The notes beneath the pieces are model-generated. The model saw only the letters and a list, made by a program, of their open reading frames with translations, did not search any database and was not told the DNA's origin. Positions 26,562-35,636 of a DNA stretch of 64,000 nt are shown here, piece by piece. The stretch's first letter is position 1. Each line of letters begins with the position of its first letter. The DNA comes from UBA7328 sp002471345 (GTDB taxonomy: Bacteria; Bacteroidota; Bacteroidia; Chitinophagales; Saprospiraceae). Made by a program: the position numbers and the translations under genes. Location of the stretch: positions 26,870 through 90,869 of the forward strand of contig CAXGOB010000009.1 in NCBI GenBank assembly GCA_964011275.1, in the 5' to 3' direction.

Positions 26562-29500
26562 ATGAGAAATCAGAATAGTATTACAATGGCATTGTTTAGA
26601 GGCAAAAAATCCCCTGTCGTCATATATTTCGGTATTTCTTTTGTCTTATTAAGCATTCTATCTTGCAATCAAAAGGTAAGTCAGAATGAGATATTACCAC
26701 CAGCTCCAATAGAAATTCCTATTGTTAATCCTGAAGACCTTCCTCCACCAATCAAGGCAGAATACTTAGATCCTGAATCCTTATCCCCTCCAACTGTAAT
26801 GCCTCTAAAATATCCTCCTACGGTCGTAGCCGCACATCGAAACGTATATGCCATTGGTCAACCCAAAATAATTCAAGTTCCTGAAAAATTGGAAATACAA
26901 GTTTATGGAGATGATATTCCTATGCCCGAAACACTTTCTGATAACAGCAAAGAGATTCCGCTATTTCATACAAAACCAATACCTGCTTTAGCATCACGAT
27001 TGAAAGATGCTGCCGTTTTTAATATTCAGCATTTATCATATGGTGAAGGGCTTCCATTTGGTGGATTATCGATAATAGAAGATAGTAAAGGAAATATTTG
27101 GTCTGGTTCAGGAGGCGGGATTGTACGTTATGATGGTGAAAATTTCTTCCCATTTACGGAGCAAGAAGGAATTTTAGGAGGCTTCGTGATATTGGAAGAT
27201 AGTAAAGGAAATATTTGGTTTGGCGCCCCTGGTAATGGATTTGGCTATTACGATGGTGACAAAGTCATAGACTTTAGGAATATAGGGGAAATTAAAAACG
27301 CCTGGGGAAATGCCGTAGCAGAAGATAGTAAAGGAAACATTTGGTGGGGAACAGACAAAGGAGTATTTAAATATGATGGTGAAAATTTCAAATACTTTAA
27401 GAAGGAAAATGGAATTGTCAGTCAAACTCTCCATAAAAAAGGTCACTTCTTTGACAGTAGGATTAATGCCATTATGGAGGACAGCAGAGGACATATATGG
27501 TGGGCCACCTCGGGTAGTGGGGTTCTAAGATATGATGGGAATAGGTTGATTCGCTATACAGAGCGAGAAGGTCTGATTGATAACTTCATCAAGTGCATAT
27601 TTGAAGACAGTCAAGGACAGATTTGGTTTGGAAGTGGTGGAGAAGGTGTAGCTAAAGGGAAAGGAGTCAGCGTCTTTATTCCTGAAAGGGAGTCGGAAGG
27701 CAGCTTAGGTGGCAAATTTGTAAATTATTCATCTAAAGAAGGATTGAGTGGAGATAGAATAACAGCCATACAAGAAGATAGGAAAAGAAATATTTGGATA
27801 TCTACATTTGATGGTGGCCTCACATGTTATACGGGGAAGAACTTTATCCACTATACGACAGATGAAGGATTAGGTAATAACTCCATAAACAGCATGGTCG
27901 TTGACCAAGAAGATAACATCTGGCTCGGTTTAAATAATAACAATGGTCTGCATCGCATCAATATCAATAGTTTTAGACATTTTACAGAGAATCAAGGCCT
28001 AAAAAACTGGTCAGGTAGAATGGCTGAAGACGGTCAAAGAAACATTTGGTTTTCAGGATGTTATACAGGCCTAACTAAGTATGATGGACAAAACTTTACT
28101 AATTATTCTTCGAAAGAAGAAATGATTAGGGATTGTCCGGTGCCTATATTCGAAGATAAGAATGGCAATTTCTGGGTAGGTACCAGAGATGAAGGAATTG
28201 CCCAATTCGATGGAAAAGAGTTTAAACGATTTGGAAAGGAGCAAGGATTTACTAATCCTTTTTATTTCAATATAGCGACTACTGAGGATAGGCAAGGTAG
28301 AATTTGGTTCAGCTCATTTTCTAATCAAATTGATGGAAAGGCCATTAGGTATGATCCAGTCACTGGAGGAGTGGCTCATTTTTCAGATGGTAGGATAGAA
28401 TCGATCGGAGGTGCTAGCATTTTTGAAGATGAGGAAGAAGATCTCTGGTTTGGTGGAAGTGGATGCATTGCCAAATACGATCCACAAAATGACCAACTCA
28501 ATTATGTTCTTCAGTTGAATGTTGAAGATTCGCATTGGGTACATATACTCCTTGATGATGGCAAGGGAAATCTATGGTTTAGCATTGAAAATGATGTCCG
28601 AATTTATAAGATGAGTAAGAGTGATAGCGAAAGATCTGTCTACGCTTATTCTAAAGATCAAGGTTTTCCCAATTTTTCAATCAAGTCTGTTACCATAGAT
28701 GATGATCGCAATTTATGGGTTAGTGGTTCGAATAAGATTTTGCTTCTGCCAAATGGTTTAGATGAACTAGAGTCTCTACATAAGGTATGGACTGAATATG
28801 CTCAAGGAGATGGATGGATTGCTAGGAGTTATGGTGAGTTTTCGACACTGATCGATAGCCGAAAGAGACTCTGGATAGGAAGTAGAGATGCAGGTGCTGC
28901 TATGTTAGATTTGAATGCTTTTAAAGTTCCTAAGACAGCGCCCAAATATCTTGGTCTTTCGCATCTAGACATGGAGCAACAGTTTATTGACTATAGCCAA
29001 TTATCTGAGGACAGTTATGACAAGTCTAGTATCCCTTTTGGTGATCAATTGAAAGTATCATTTGACAGCGTTACTTCTTTTGATAATTATCCAAATGATC
29101 TTGACCTCCCTTATCATCTGAATCACCTCACATTTCACTTTTCTGCAAAAGATTGGACCGCCCCTCATCTTGTCAAATATAGTTATAAAATTGAAGGTGT
29201 GGATAAAGACTGGAGTCCACCAAATGTTGATGCCAAAGCCGATTACCGCAACTTGTCTCATGGCACACATACATTTCAAGTAAAAGCCATAGGAGAAGCC
29301 AAAATTTGGAGTGACCCTTTCACTTATACATTTACCATCAGACCTCCCTGGTGGCTTACGTGGTGGACTTATGCATTATACTTTTTAATTGGCATAAGCG
29401 CAATCGGTGGTTACGTGATTAGACTACGTCGAAAAATTATTGAAGAACAAAAAAAGCTCGAACGTGAGCAGTATCTCAATAGAGAACTGAAAGAACTCAA

Positions 29501-30332
29501 CATTGCGACTACTCGCTTTGTGCCACATGATTTTATTCATATTCTGAATAAAGAGAGTATTAAAGAATTAAACCTAGGTGATCAGACAGAAGCGACAATG
29601 ACTGTTCTTTTCGCTGATATACGTGACTATACCAGTCTGTCAGAGACAATGTCACCAGAGGACAATTTCAAATTTATCAATGCTTACTTGGTTCGTATTG
29701 GTCCAATTATTAGAGAACATGGTGGATTTATATGTCAGTACTCAGGTGACGGTATAATGGCACTATTCAAAGACAATCATGATATAGCCTTCAAAGCAGC
29801 TATCGAAATGCAACATGCCATACAACGCTATAACAGAAAACGGCTTGCTAATAGTCGTAAGCCGATTCGTGTGGGAATAGGCCTCAATACAGGTCGACTC
29901 ATGTTGGGAGTAATAGGAGATGAAATGAGGTATGATACAAGTGTTATCTCAGATGCTGTGAATACTGCAGCCAGAATGGAGGGTTTGACTAAGCTGTTTG
30001 GTTGCCAGGTAATCGTAAGTGAAAAAACACTAACAACGCTTAAGATGAATACAGATGCAAATATGCCTGAGACTTTGGGAGGTAACTTTAGATTTCTTGG
30101 AAAGGTAAAAGTAAAGGGGAAGGAAAATGTGTTGAAAATATACGACTTCTATGATGGTGAAACCGAAGAGATTAGACAACTAAAGTCCAGTACGAAGCCT
30201 TTATTTGAAAAAGCATTGGGTCTCTATTATAATCAGGAATTTGGCAAAGCAGCAGATCTTTTCAAATTTATAATAGAAAAATATCCAAGTGATGTTGTGA
30301 CTAATTATTATATGGATAAATCAGTGAGATAA
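26562..30332 (+). CDS. Reg_prop beta-propeller / Y_Y_Y sensor fused to a class III nucleotidyl cyclase
   Basis: A 1256-residue membrane sensor. The N-terminus carries a lipobox-like signal (LLSILSCNQ) and a Pro-rich linker. Residues about 150-790 hold repeated Reg_prop propeller blades of the type EDSKGNIWFGAPGNGFGYYDG. A Y_Y_Y domain at about 815-930 ends in PPWWLTWW, then one membrane helix (about 933-955) and a linker helix. Residues about 1010-1180 are a class III cyclase: VLFADIRDYT and QYSGDGIMALF give the two metal-binding Asp, SDAVNTAARME the transition-state Asn/Arg, and VKVKGKENVLKIYDF closes the domain. Such propellers normally drive histidine kinases (hybrid two-component systems); here the output would be cAMP or cGMP. 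The substrate-selecting Lys is replaced by Gln. Confidence 0.9.
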   Translation: MRNQNSITMALFRGKKSPVVIYFGISFVLLSILSCNQKVSQNEILPPAPIEIPIVNPEDLPPPIKAEYLDPESLSPPTVMPLKYPPTVVAAHRNVYAIGQPKIIQVPEKLEIQVYGDDIPMPETLSDNSKEIPLFHTKPIPALASRLKDAAVFNIQHLSYGEGLPFGGLSIIEDSKGNIWSGSGGGIVRYDGENFFPFTEQEGILGGFVILEDSKGNIWFGAPGNGFGYYDGDKVIDFRNIGEIKNAWGNAVAEDSKGNIWWGTDKGVFKYDGENFKYFKKENGIVSQTLHKKGHFFDSRINAIMEDSRGHIWWATSGSGVLRYDGNRLIRYTEREGLIDNFIKCIFEDSQGQIWFGSGGEGVAKGKGVSVFIPERESEGSLGGKFVNYSSKEGLSGDRITAIQEDRKRNIWISTFDGGLTCYTGKNFIHYTTDEGLGNNSINSMVVDQEDNIWLGLNNNNGLHRININSFRHFTENQGLKNWSGRMAEDGQRNIWFSGCYTGLTKYDGQNFTNYSSKEEMIRDCPVPIFEDKNGNFWVGTRDEGIAQFDGKEFKRFGKEQGFTNPFYFNIATTEDRQGRIWFSSFSNQIDGKAIRYDPVTGGVAHFSDGRIESIGGASIFEDEEEDLWFGGSGCIAKYDPQNDQLNYVLQLNVEDSHWVHILLDDGKGNLWFSIENDVRIYKMSKSDSERSVYAYSKDQGFPNFSIKSVTIDDDRNLWVSGSNKILLLPNGLDELESLHKVWTEYAQGDGWIARSYGEFSTLIDSRKRLWIGSRDAGAAMLDLNAFKVPKTAPKYLGLSHLDMEQQFIDYSQLSEDSYDKSSIPFGDQLKVSFDSVTSFDNYPNDLDLPYHLNHLTFHFSAKDWTAPHLVKYSYKIEGVDKDWSPPNVDAKADYRNLSHGTHTFQVKAIGEAKIWSDPFTYTFTIRPPWWLTWWTYALYFLIGISAIGGYVIRLRRKIIEEQKKLEREQYLNRELKELNIATTRFVPHDFIHILNKESIKELNLGDQTEATMTVLFADIRDYTSLSETMSPEDNFKFINAYLVRIGPIIREHGGFICQYSGDGIMALFKDNHDIAFKAAIEMQHAIQRYNRKRLANSRKPIRVGIGLNTGRLMLGVIGDEMRYDTSVISDAVNTAARMEGLTKLFGCQVIVSEKTLTTLKMNTDANMPETLGGNFRFLGKVKVKGKENVLKIYDFYDGETEEIRQLKSSTKPLFEKALGLYYNQEFGKAADLFKFIIEKYPSDVVTNYYMDKSVR

Positions 30333-30413
30333 ATTTTACATGGTGTCGAGGACAATTGGAATGGAGTAGAGGAAATGATCAGTAAATGATTTTATAATTC
30401 AAAACTTGAAGCA

Positions 30414-31412
30414 TTGTCAACAGCTAAGTTATATACAATACTGATTCTATTTTTCGGGATCCATATTCACTCTCATTCACAGAATAGTTTGAGCTCAGAT
30501 AGCATCCAAGAGGATTTACTGAAAGCACCACAGCTTACACAAATTGAGATCAATAATGAGTTTGTCGACTTCACTAAATTGAATGACTATGATTATCGAA
30601 GATCAATTGACTTTGGGAATGAATTGTATGAGACATTTGATTCAGTTAACACTCAGAGCAACTATCCATTAAACTTGAATCTTCCTTATCATCTCAACAA
30701 TCTCACATTTCATTATTCAGCAATTGATTGGTCTGCGCCTCATAGGATCAGATATAGTTATATGCTTGAAGGCTTTGATAAAGAATGGAGTAAACCGAGC
30801 TATCAATCTAAAGTGGCCTATCAAAATCTGACTTCAGGTCAATACTCTTTTAAAATTAGATCGATAGGAGAGGAACAGGTATGGAGTGAGCCCATGAATT
30901 ATTCATTTGGAATCAGAAGACCATGGTGGTCGTCATGGTGGGCATATGCATTCTTTGCATTATCTATCTTTTTAATTGGCTATTGGATGTATCATACATG
31001 GCAGGAGAAGAAATCTCAAGAAGCAGAAGTTAGAAAACTTCTAGAAGCTTATAAATTAACAGACTTCCCTAAAGCCATAGAAATGAAAAAGGGAATTGAA
31101 GAAAGCAGTTTCTTAAAATTAGTTCAAACTACTCTTGAAACTCATTTGAGTGATGAAAACTTTGTTATAGCCGAATTGTGTGAACTCTTAAATATTAGTA
31201 GGGCCCAACTTCATCGTAAATTAAAAAAGCTCACAGGGCTTTCTACTTCTCATTATATAAGGTCCCTGAGATTAGAAATTGCAAAGGAGCTTTTGGTTAC
31301 CACTAACCTCAATATTTCTGAAGTCGCCTTTAAGGTTGGTTTTAGTAGCCCTACGTATTTCTCCAAAGTATTCAAGTCGCAATATGGTCATGCTCCTAGT
31401 GATCATCAATAA
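30414..31412 (+). CDS. Membrane-bound AraC regulator with periplasmic Y_Y_Y domain, no propeller or kinase
   Basis: A 332-residue protein. TTG start, signal peptide (LYTILILFFGIHIHSHSQ), a periplasmic Y_Y_Y domain (LPYHLNNLTFHYSAIDWSAP, YSYMLEGFDKEWSKP), the juxtamembrane PWWSSWW, one membrane helix (about 172-195), a short linker and an AraC domain (about 230-330) with LCELLNISRAQLHRKLKKLT and EVAFKVGFSSPTYFSKVFKS. About half of the periplasmic residues are identical to the Y_Y_Y domain of the preceding cyclase. It lacks the propeller, kinase and receiver of hybrid two-component regulators. It would be a one-component membrane-tethered transcription factor, perhaps pairing with the cyclase through the shared domain. 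Confidence 0.88.
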   Translation: MSTAKLYTILILFFGIHIHSHSQNSLSSDSIQEDLLKAPQLTQIEINNEFVDFTKLNDYDYRRSIDFGNELYETFDSVNTQSNYPLNLNLPYHLNNLTFHYSAIDWSAPHRIRYSYMLEGFDKEWSKPSYQSKVAYQNLTSGQYSFKIRSIGEEQVWSEPMNYSFGIRRPWWSSWWAYAFFALSIFLIGYWMYHTWQEKKSQEAEVRKLLEAYKLTDFPKAIEMKKGIEESSFLKLVQTTLETHLSDENFVIAELCELLNISRAQLHRKLKKLTGLSTSHYIRSLRLEIAKELLVTTNLNISEVAFKVGFSSPTYFSKVFKSQYGHAPSDHQ

Positions 31413-31466
31413 TGGCTATCATACATCAGTTAATGATTCTTAAAAAAGTCACAAGAAGTTAAAATG

Positions 31467-31474
31467 TAACTTTG
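31467..31474 (+). promoter_or_regulatory. Candidate -7 element
   Basis: TAACTTTG matches TAnnTTTG exactly, 39 bp before the ATG at 31513. No clear -33 TTTG at the right distance. Confidence 0.35.
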
Positions 31475-31512
31475 TAATAATCGGAAACATCTTCATTCAA
31501 ACCGAACAACTA

Positions 31513-32433
31513 ATGGAAATCCTTCTGCATTTTTTATTCTTCACTCTTCTATTAGGACCTATATTTTTGGCGATATCTGGGTTTTTCAAATGGAAAAGTA
31601 TTCCTCTTGAACAAAATGGCAACCCATGGAACGTCATTCCTATGGTCATCAATTCTTCTGTACTTTATGCTTTAGCATACAACACTATTTATTTTATTCA
31701 GGAATTGTTCTTGGCATTGGGAAAGAAATGGATTAAAAGTCTATCTCTATCACAATAATCACAATAATCACAATAATCACAATAATCACAATTGGGTAGA
31801 TGAGGATCCAGGGATGATCTGATGCAAGGATTAAGTGCATTAGCGATATTCATATTGGGAGTCCTTTTGTTAATTCTATTTTTCAAAATCCGGAAATCAA
31901 AGCACTGGTCATCTTTCTTCATACTCTGGCTGGCACATCATGGGTTGATTCAATCTTTACCCCAATTGTCCTCGGTATCTATTGATAGAAGATCAGATGT
32001 TGGACAGGCAATAACCTATTTGCAATTGGGCTCAACTGTGGATTTTATTATCAGTTATGTAAGTATCATTGCTATTATCGCATTAGGCTATGGGTTCAGT
32101 AAGTGGTTTATCCAATACGCTTCTCCACAAGTGCTGCCTGACCATGGAATAAAAAGATTTCGGACAATTTTCTATGTTGTATTGCTCCCAGCCATTATTG
32201 GTACGATTATTCTTTTCCCATATCGCATCATGCCTATAAATAGATATCAAATGACTGTCATGCTACTCCTGGTTTGTGTCCCATCTATTTTTGCATTTTC
32301 ATGGATGATTAAAGGAGTCAGACCTATTGAAAATGAAGTGAGTCAAAAGATTGTCAAAACTCCAATTATATTATCCTTTATAATGTTGTTATTCTTCCAA
32401 TTGGTTCTTGCACCTGGAGTTGTGATTGAATGA
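31513..32433 (+). pseudogene. Polytopic membrane protein gene with two compensating frameshifts
   Basis: Two pieces in the same frame, 31513-31758 (81 residues) and 31822-32433 (203 residues), are both strongly hydrophobic. The first ends in LGKKWIKSLSLSQ and a stop inside a 9-bp repeat. Shifting by one base in the AAAA before the repeat gives KVYLYHNNHNN...HNWVDEDPGMI across the junction, a sensible continuation, and a second one-base shift near 31815 returns to the frame of LMQGLSALAIFILG. One gene of about 305 codons, with roughly seven to eight membrane segments, is thus broken by +1 and -1 changes. Family unknown to me. Confidence 0.65.
31751..31792. repeat. 9-bp tandem repeat (CACAATAAT, 4.7 copies)
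   Basis: CACAATAAT at 31751, 31760, 31769 and 31778, then CACAAT at 31787. In the repaired frame it encodes His-Asn-Asn repeats; in the frame of the upstream piece each unit contains TAA. Confidence 0.95.
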
Positions 32434-32560
32434 TTCTTTAATGTTAATTATGTAATGTATGACTGTGTCAACTAATTCCATCTAGTTATTTGGATCTTTG
32501 ATGGCAATTGTTTTAAGTTGAGGACGGAATAACAGATCGATTTGTAAATAGAATTTCATT

Positions 32561-32592
32561 AAAAAAAAAACAAAAGGCGGTCTGTGAAGACC
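32561..32592 (-). terminator. Terminator-like hairpin in minus orientation
   Basis: GGTCT (32579-32583) and AGACC (32588-32592) pair across GTGA. Read on the minus strand the hairpin is followed by GCC, TTTTG and a run of ten T. No minus-strand gene ends here; both flanking genes are on the plus strand. Confidence 0.35.
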
Positions 32593-32704
32593 TTTAGAAT
32601 TGATGGCACTTCTCTTGATTATTTAATGATGACGAGAGAATGTTCTTTGATGCTTTCAAAGCAAAATGGATCGTAAAAGAAAATGTAAAAAATAGTAGGC
32701 TCTT

Positions 32705-34033
32705 ATGTCAAAAAAGAATTGGAGTACTCGGTTGGCTTTCATTGTAACAACATCAGCTTTTGCTGTCGGCTTAGGTAATATTTGGAGATTCCCATACATA
32801 GCGGGAGAAGGCGGTGGTGGTGCATTCTTGTTGGTCTACATCATTCTGATTTTGCTTATTGGTATACCCATCATGCTTACTGAAATCGCATTGGGAAGAA
32901 TGGCACATACAACCCCAATGGTGGGTTATGGGAAACTGGGTAAAAATAACATGTGGAATGGTATCGGTTGGTTAGGTATAACTGCCAGTTTGCTAATCAT
33001 GAGTTATTATGTAATGATACTGGCTTGGATTGTCTACTACATATGGGAAAGCTTTTCAGGAAATATAGCATTAGTAGAAACTCAAGATCTATCTGAGCAT
33101 TTTAATACAATTGCTTCCGATCTCCATACTATCATTTTTATTGTATTGGCTATTATGATATCGGCCACATTGATTGTTCGCCAAGGACTAAAATCTGGGC
33201 TCGAAAGGTATTCCAAATGGATGATGATAATCCTCATTTTGATGCTGATCGCTTTGACCATTTGGAGTTCTACATTAGACAGCGCATTGGAAGGATATCG
33301 ATGGTTTCTTTATCCTGATTTTGCAAAGATCAATCTCGAAGTCATCATCAGTGCACTTGGACAACTGTTTTTTTCCATAGGTGTGGGAATGACTATTTCC
33401 TTTGCTTTTGGTAGTTATACATCGTCCAAAGAAAATCTTGTGACGAGTACAGCATGGGTTGTATTGACCGATACCATTTTTGCCATTTTAGCAGGCCTTC
33501 TCATTTTTCCAGCTATTTTTAGTTTTGGGTTATCTCCTGATTCAGGTCCTAATTTGATCTTTGTTACAATGGCTACAGTCTTTAGTACTATAGAGCAGGG
33601 CACATGGTTAGGAAGTATATTTTTCTTGTTATTATTTTTTGCAGGATTTACCTCTTTAATTTCCGCCATTCAGGGAATCAAAGACAGTTTTGTAGATAAG
33701 TTTCATGTTTCAGATAGAAGGGCATTATTATCAGCGGCAGGCATAATCACATTGGTATCAGTACCTGTTGTATTCTCCTATTCTGAAGATCCAATTCTAC
33801 TTTTTGGAATGACAATGTTTGGACTGTTGGACTACCTTACTAATACCATTATGCTACCTCTAGGTGGATTGTTGATTGCTGTTTTCGCGGGACATGTAAT
33901 AGGATTTACAAAATTGAAAAAACAGATCAATATGGGAGCTGAAAATATTGCGATAGGTGACTATTGGCAGCCTATTCTAAAATATATCATACCACTTGCC
34001 ATTTTAGTCATACTGATTAATGGAATAATTTGA
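32705..34033 (+). CDS. Sodium-dependent transporter, NSS/SNF family
   Basis: Neurotransmitter:sodium symporter family protein of 442 residues with about 11-12 membrane helices. The N-terminal TM1 signature is SAFAVGLGNIWRFPYIAGEG, which carries the sodium- and substrate-binding unwound segment, and TM6 is in LFFSIGVGMTISFAFGSYTS. Bacterial members import amino acids (LeuT, TnaT). It heads a plus-strand group with an NTF2-like gene, an M20 deacylase and, beyond an IS110 insertion, a sarcosine-oxidase-like flavoprotein, so an N-methyl or N-acyl amino acid is a plausible cargo. The cargo is inference. Confidence 0.9.
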   Translation: MSKKNWSTRLAFIVTTSAFAVGLGNIWRFPYIAGEGGGGAFLLVYIILILLIGIPIMLTEIALGRMAHTTPMVGYGKLGKNNMWNGIGWLGITASLLIMSYYVMILAWIVYYIWESFSGNIALVETQDLSEHFNTIASDLHTIIFIVLAIMISATLIVRQGLKSGLERYSKWMMIILILMLIALTIWSSTLDSALEGYRWFLYPDFAKINLEVIISALGQLFFSIGVGMTISFAFGSYTSSKENLVTSTAWVVLTDTIFAILAGLLIFPAIFSFGLSPDSGPNLIFVTMATVFSTIEQGTWLGSIFFLLLFFAGFTSLISAIQGIKDSFVDKFHVSDRRALLSAAGIITLVSVPVVFSYSEDPILLFGMTMFGLLDYLTNTIMLPLGGLLIAVFAGHVIGFTKLKKQINMGAENIAIGDYWQPILKYIIPLAILVILINGII

Positions 34034-34039
34034 AACGGA

Positions 34040-34435
34040 ATGAAAAGAGTACTTGGTGAAAATATGAATAAGAAAAGATCTATGGATTCAAGCAAAATAG
34101 TGCAGCATTATATGGATGCATATAATCGAAGAGATGTGGATGACTTCTTGTCCTTTATGCACCCTGATTTTGAATCTTCATTATTTGATGAGCGGAGAAC
34201 ACTCTGTATGGGTTTGAAAGACGCAAGGACACTATATTCAAATCGATTTAAAGAAAATCCAGATTTATTTGTAACCACTTTAGGAAGAATTGCTAATGAC
34301 AACATAGTCGTCGACAATCAATTAATTGAGCATTTTGACGGAGGAAAAACAATTCGGGCTATTTCTATATTTGAATTGGAAGATGGACTAGTGAGACGTG
34401 CTTCTTTTGCCAGAAGAGTAGTCAGTTTATCTTAA
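34040..34435 (+). CDS. NTF2-like (SnoaL-type) small protein
   Basis: A 131-residue alpha+beta cone-fold protein. IVQHYMDAYNRRDVDDFLSF, MHPDFES and the repeating strands FVTTLGRIANDNIVVDNQLI then KTIRAISIFELEDGLVRRAS are typical of the NTF2/SnoaL superfamily (polyketide cyclases, isomerases and many proteins of unknown role). ATG at 34064 or 34082 would trim the odd basic N-terminus and may be the true start. It lies 6 bp after the transporter and 16 bp before the M20 gene, thus in an operon. The function cannot be named from sequence. Confidence 0.78.
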   Translation: MKRVLGENMNKKRSMDSSKIVQHYMDAYNRRDVDDFLSFMHPDFESSLFDERRTLCMGLKDARTLYSNRFKENPDLFVTTLGRIANDNIVVDNQLIEHFDGGKTIRAISIFELEDGLVRRASFARRVVSLS

Positions 34436-34451
34436 GAAGAAATATCAAAAA

Positions 34452-35636
34452 ATGGAAATTGAAAAGTATAAAAATGAACTAGATCGCACTGTTTTAATTT
34501 TAGACAAATTGGTTTCCTTTCCTATTTTAGGTGGAGAGAGCAACCTTCCCATTAGTCGATATATTGAAGATATTTTCCAACATCACAATATCGATTATCA
34601 CCATGTGTATAATGAAGAAAGGGACAAAGTTTCTCTACATTGCCGAATAGGCCCACCTGTGGATGATGGGATTATTTTATCCGGGCATATGGATGTTGTT
34701 CCAGTAGAAGGTCAACCCTGGACCCGTTCAGCATTCAGTTTGAGTAAAGAAAAAAATAGATTATATGGTCGGGGAGCTGCTGATATGAAAGGATTCATTG
34801 CTTGTTGCCTTGCCATGTTGCCTCATTTACTTCAATCATCCTTACAACGACCCATCTATTTTGCGTTTTCTTATGATGAAGAAGTAGGGTGTTTAGCTGG
34901 TCCTGCTTTAGTACAAAATATAAAAGAGACTTACTCAGAAAAACCTGCCTATGCCATAATAGGAGAGCCTACATCCATGAAAACCAATGCCTCGGGGAAA
35001 GGAATAGCTGTGTTTACTACACATGTGAGAAGCTCGGCAGCACATAGCTCAGAGATTAGAAAAAGTGTAAGCGCTATAAATGAGGCCATGATCCTCATCA
35101 AATGGTTGAATGATAAAATGGAAGAATTGGCAGATGAAGAAAAATCGGATCAGAGATTTGCCCCCCCACATACCACGATCCACGTTGGAACCATACAAGG
35201 AGGGACTGCTGTAAATATCGTAGCTGATTCCTGTAAGTTCGAATGGGATGTAAGAAATATTCCGGCGGATAACGTTTCTGATATATTTGAGGATTTTAAT
35301 ACGTTCTGTGGGCAAAGAGAATCATTTAATCGATCGATAAATGCAGAATTTCAAATCATTACAACTCCAAAATTTCCAATAGTTCCATCACTTGATACAC
35401 CTGAGAATGTGGCTATAGTCAATTTAGTGAATCAATGGACAAATACGGATAAGACTGAATCTGTTTCTTTTGGTTCAGAAGCTGGACAATTTGCGGAAGG
35501 GGGATACCAAGCAGTGCTTTGCGGTCCAGGAAATATGGAGCAAGGACATAGGGCAGACGAATTTGTAGAAATAGATCAATTAGAAAAATGCATAGCCATG
35601 CTCCATTATCTTATCACATCACAATGTAAATCATGA
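34452..35636 (+). CDS. M20 family deacylase (acetylornithine deacetylase-like)
   Basis: A 394-residue zinc aminoacylase of the ArgE/DapE group. Metal and catalytic residues are seen in SGHMDVVPVEG (His, catalytic Asp), GRGAADMKGF (bridging Asp), YDEEVGC (general-base Glu and Zn ligand Glu), and EQGHRADEF (C-terminal His). The family hydrolyses N-acyl amino acids. Arginine genes are absent nearby; a transporter and an amine oxidase surround it instead, so it more likely deacylates an imported N-acyl compound than N-acetylornithine. The IS110 element begins just after its stop codon. Confidence 0.87.
   Translation: MEIEKYKNELDRTVLILDKLVSFPILGGESNLPISRYIEDIFQHHNIDYHHVYNEERDKVSLHCRIGPPVDDGIILSGHMDVVPVEGQPWTRSAFSLSKEKNRLYGRGAADMKGFIACCLAMLPHLLQSSLQRPIYFAFSYDEEVGCLAGPALVQNIKETYSEKPAYAIIGEPTSMKTNASGKGIAVFTTHVRSSAAHSSEIRKSVSAINEAMILIKWLNDKMEELADEEKSDQRFAPPHTTIHVGTIQGGTAVNIVADSCKFEWDVRNIPADNVSDIFEDFNTFCGQRESFNRSINAEFQIITTPKFPIVPSLDTPENVAIVNLVNQWTNTDKTESVSFGSEAGQFAEGGYQAVLCGPGNMEQGHRADEFVEIDQLEKCIAMLHYLITSQCKS

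Noticed and set aside
31751..31792. CRISPR-like array at the 9-bp repeat, and likewise at the heptamer repeat 44808-44863
   Set aside because: Units are directly adjacent with no spacers and are far too short for CRISPR repeats; no cas genes are present.
31698..31922. Minus-strand ORF across the 9-bp repeat encoding repeated CDYCDY
   Set aside because: It is the antisense of the tandem repeat and of the hydrophobic plus-strand gene; no start context or family.
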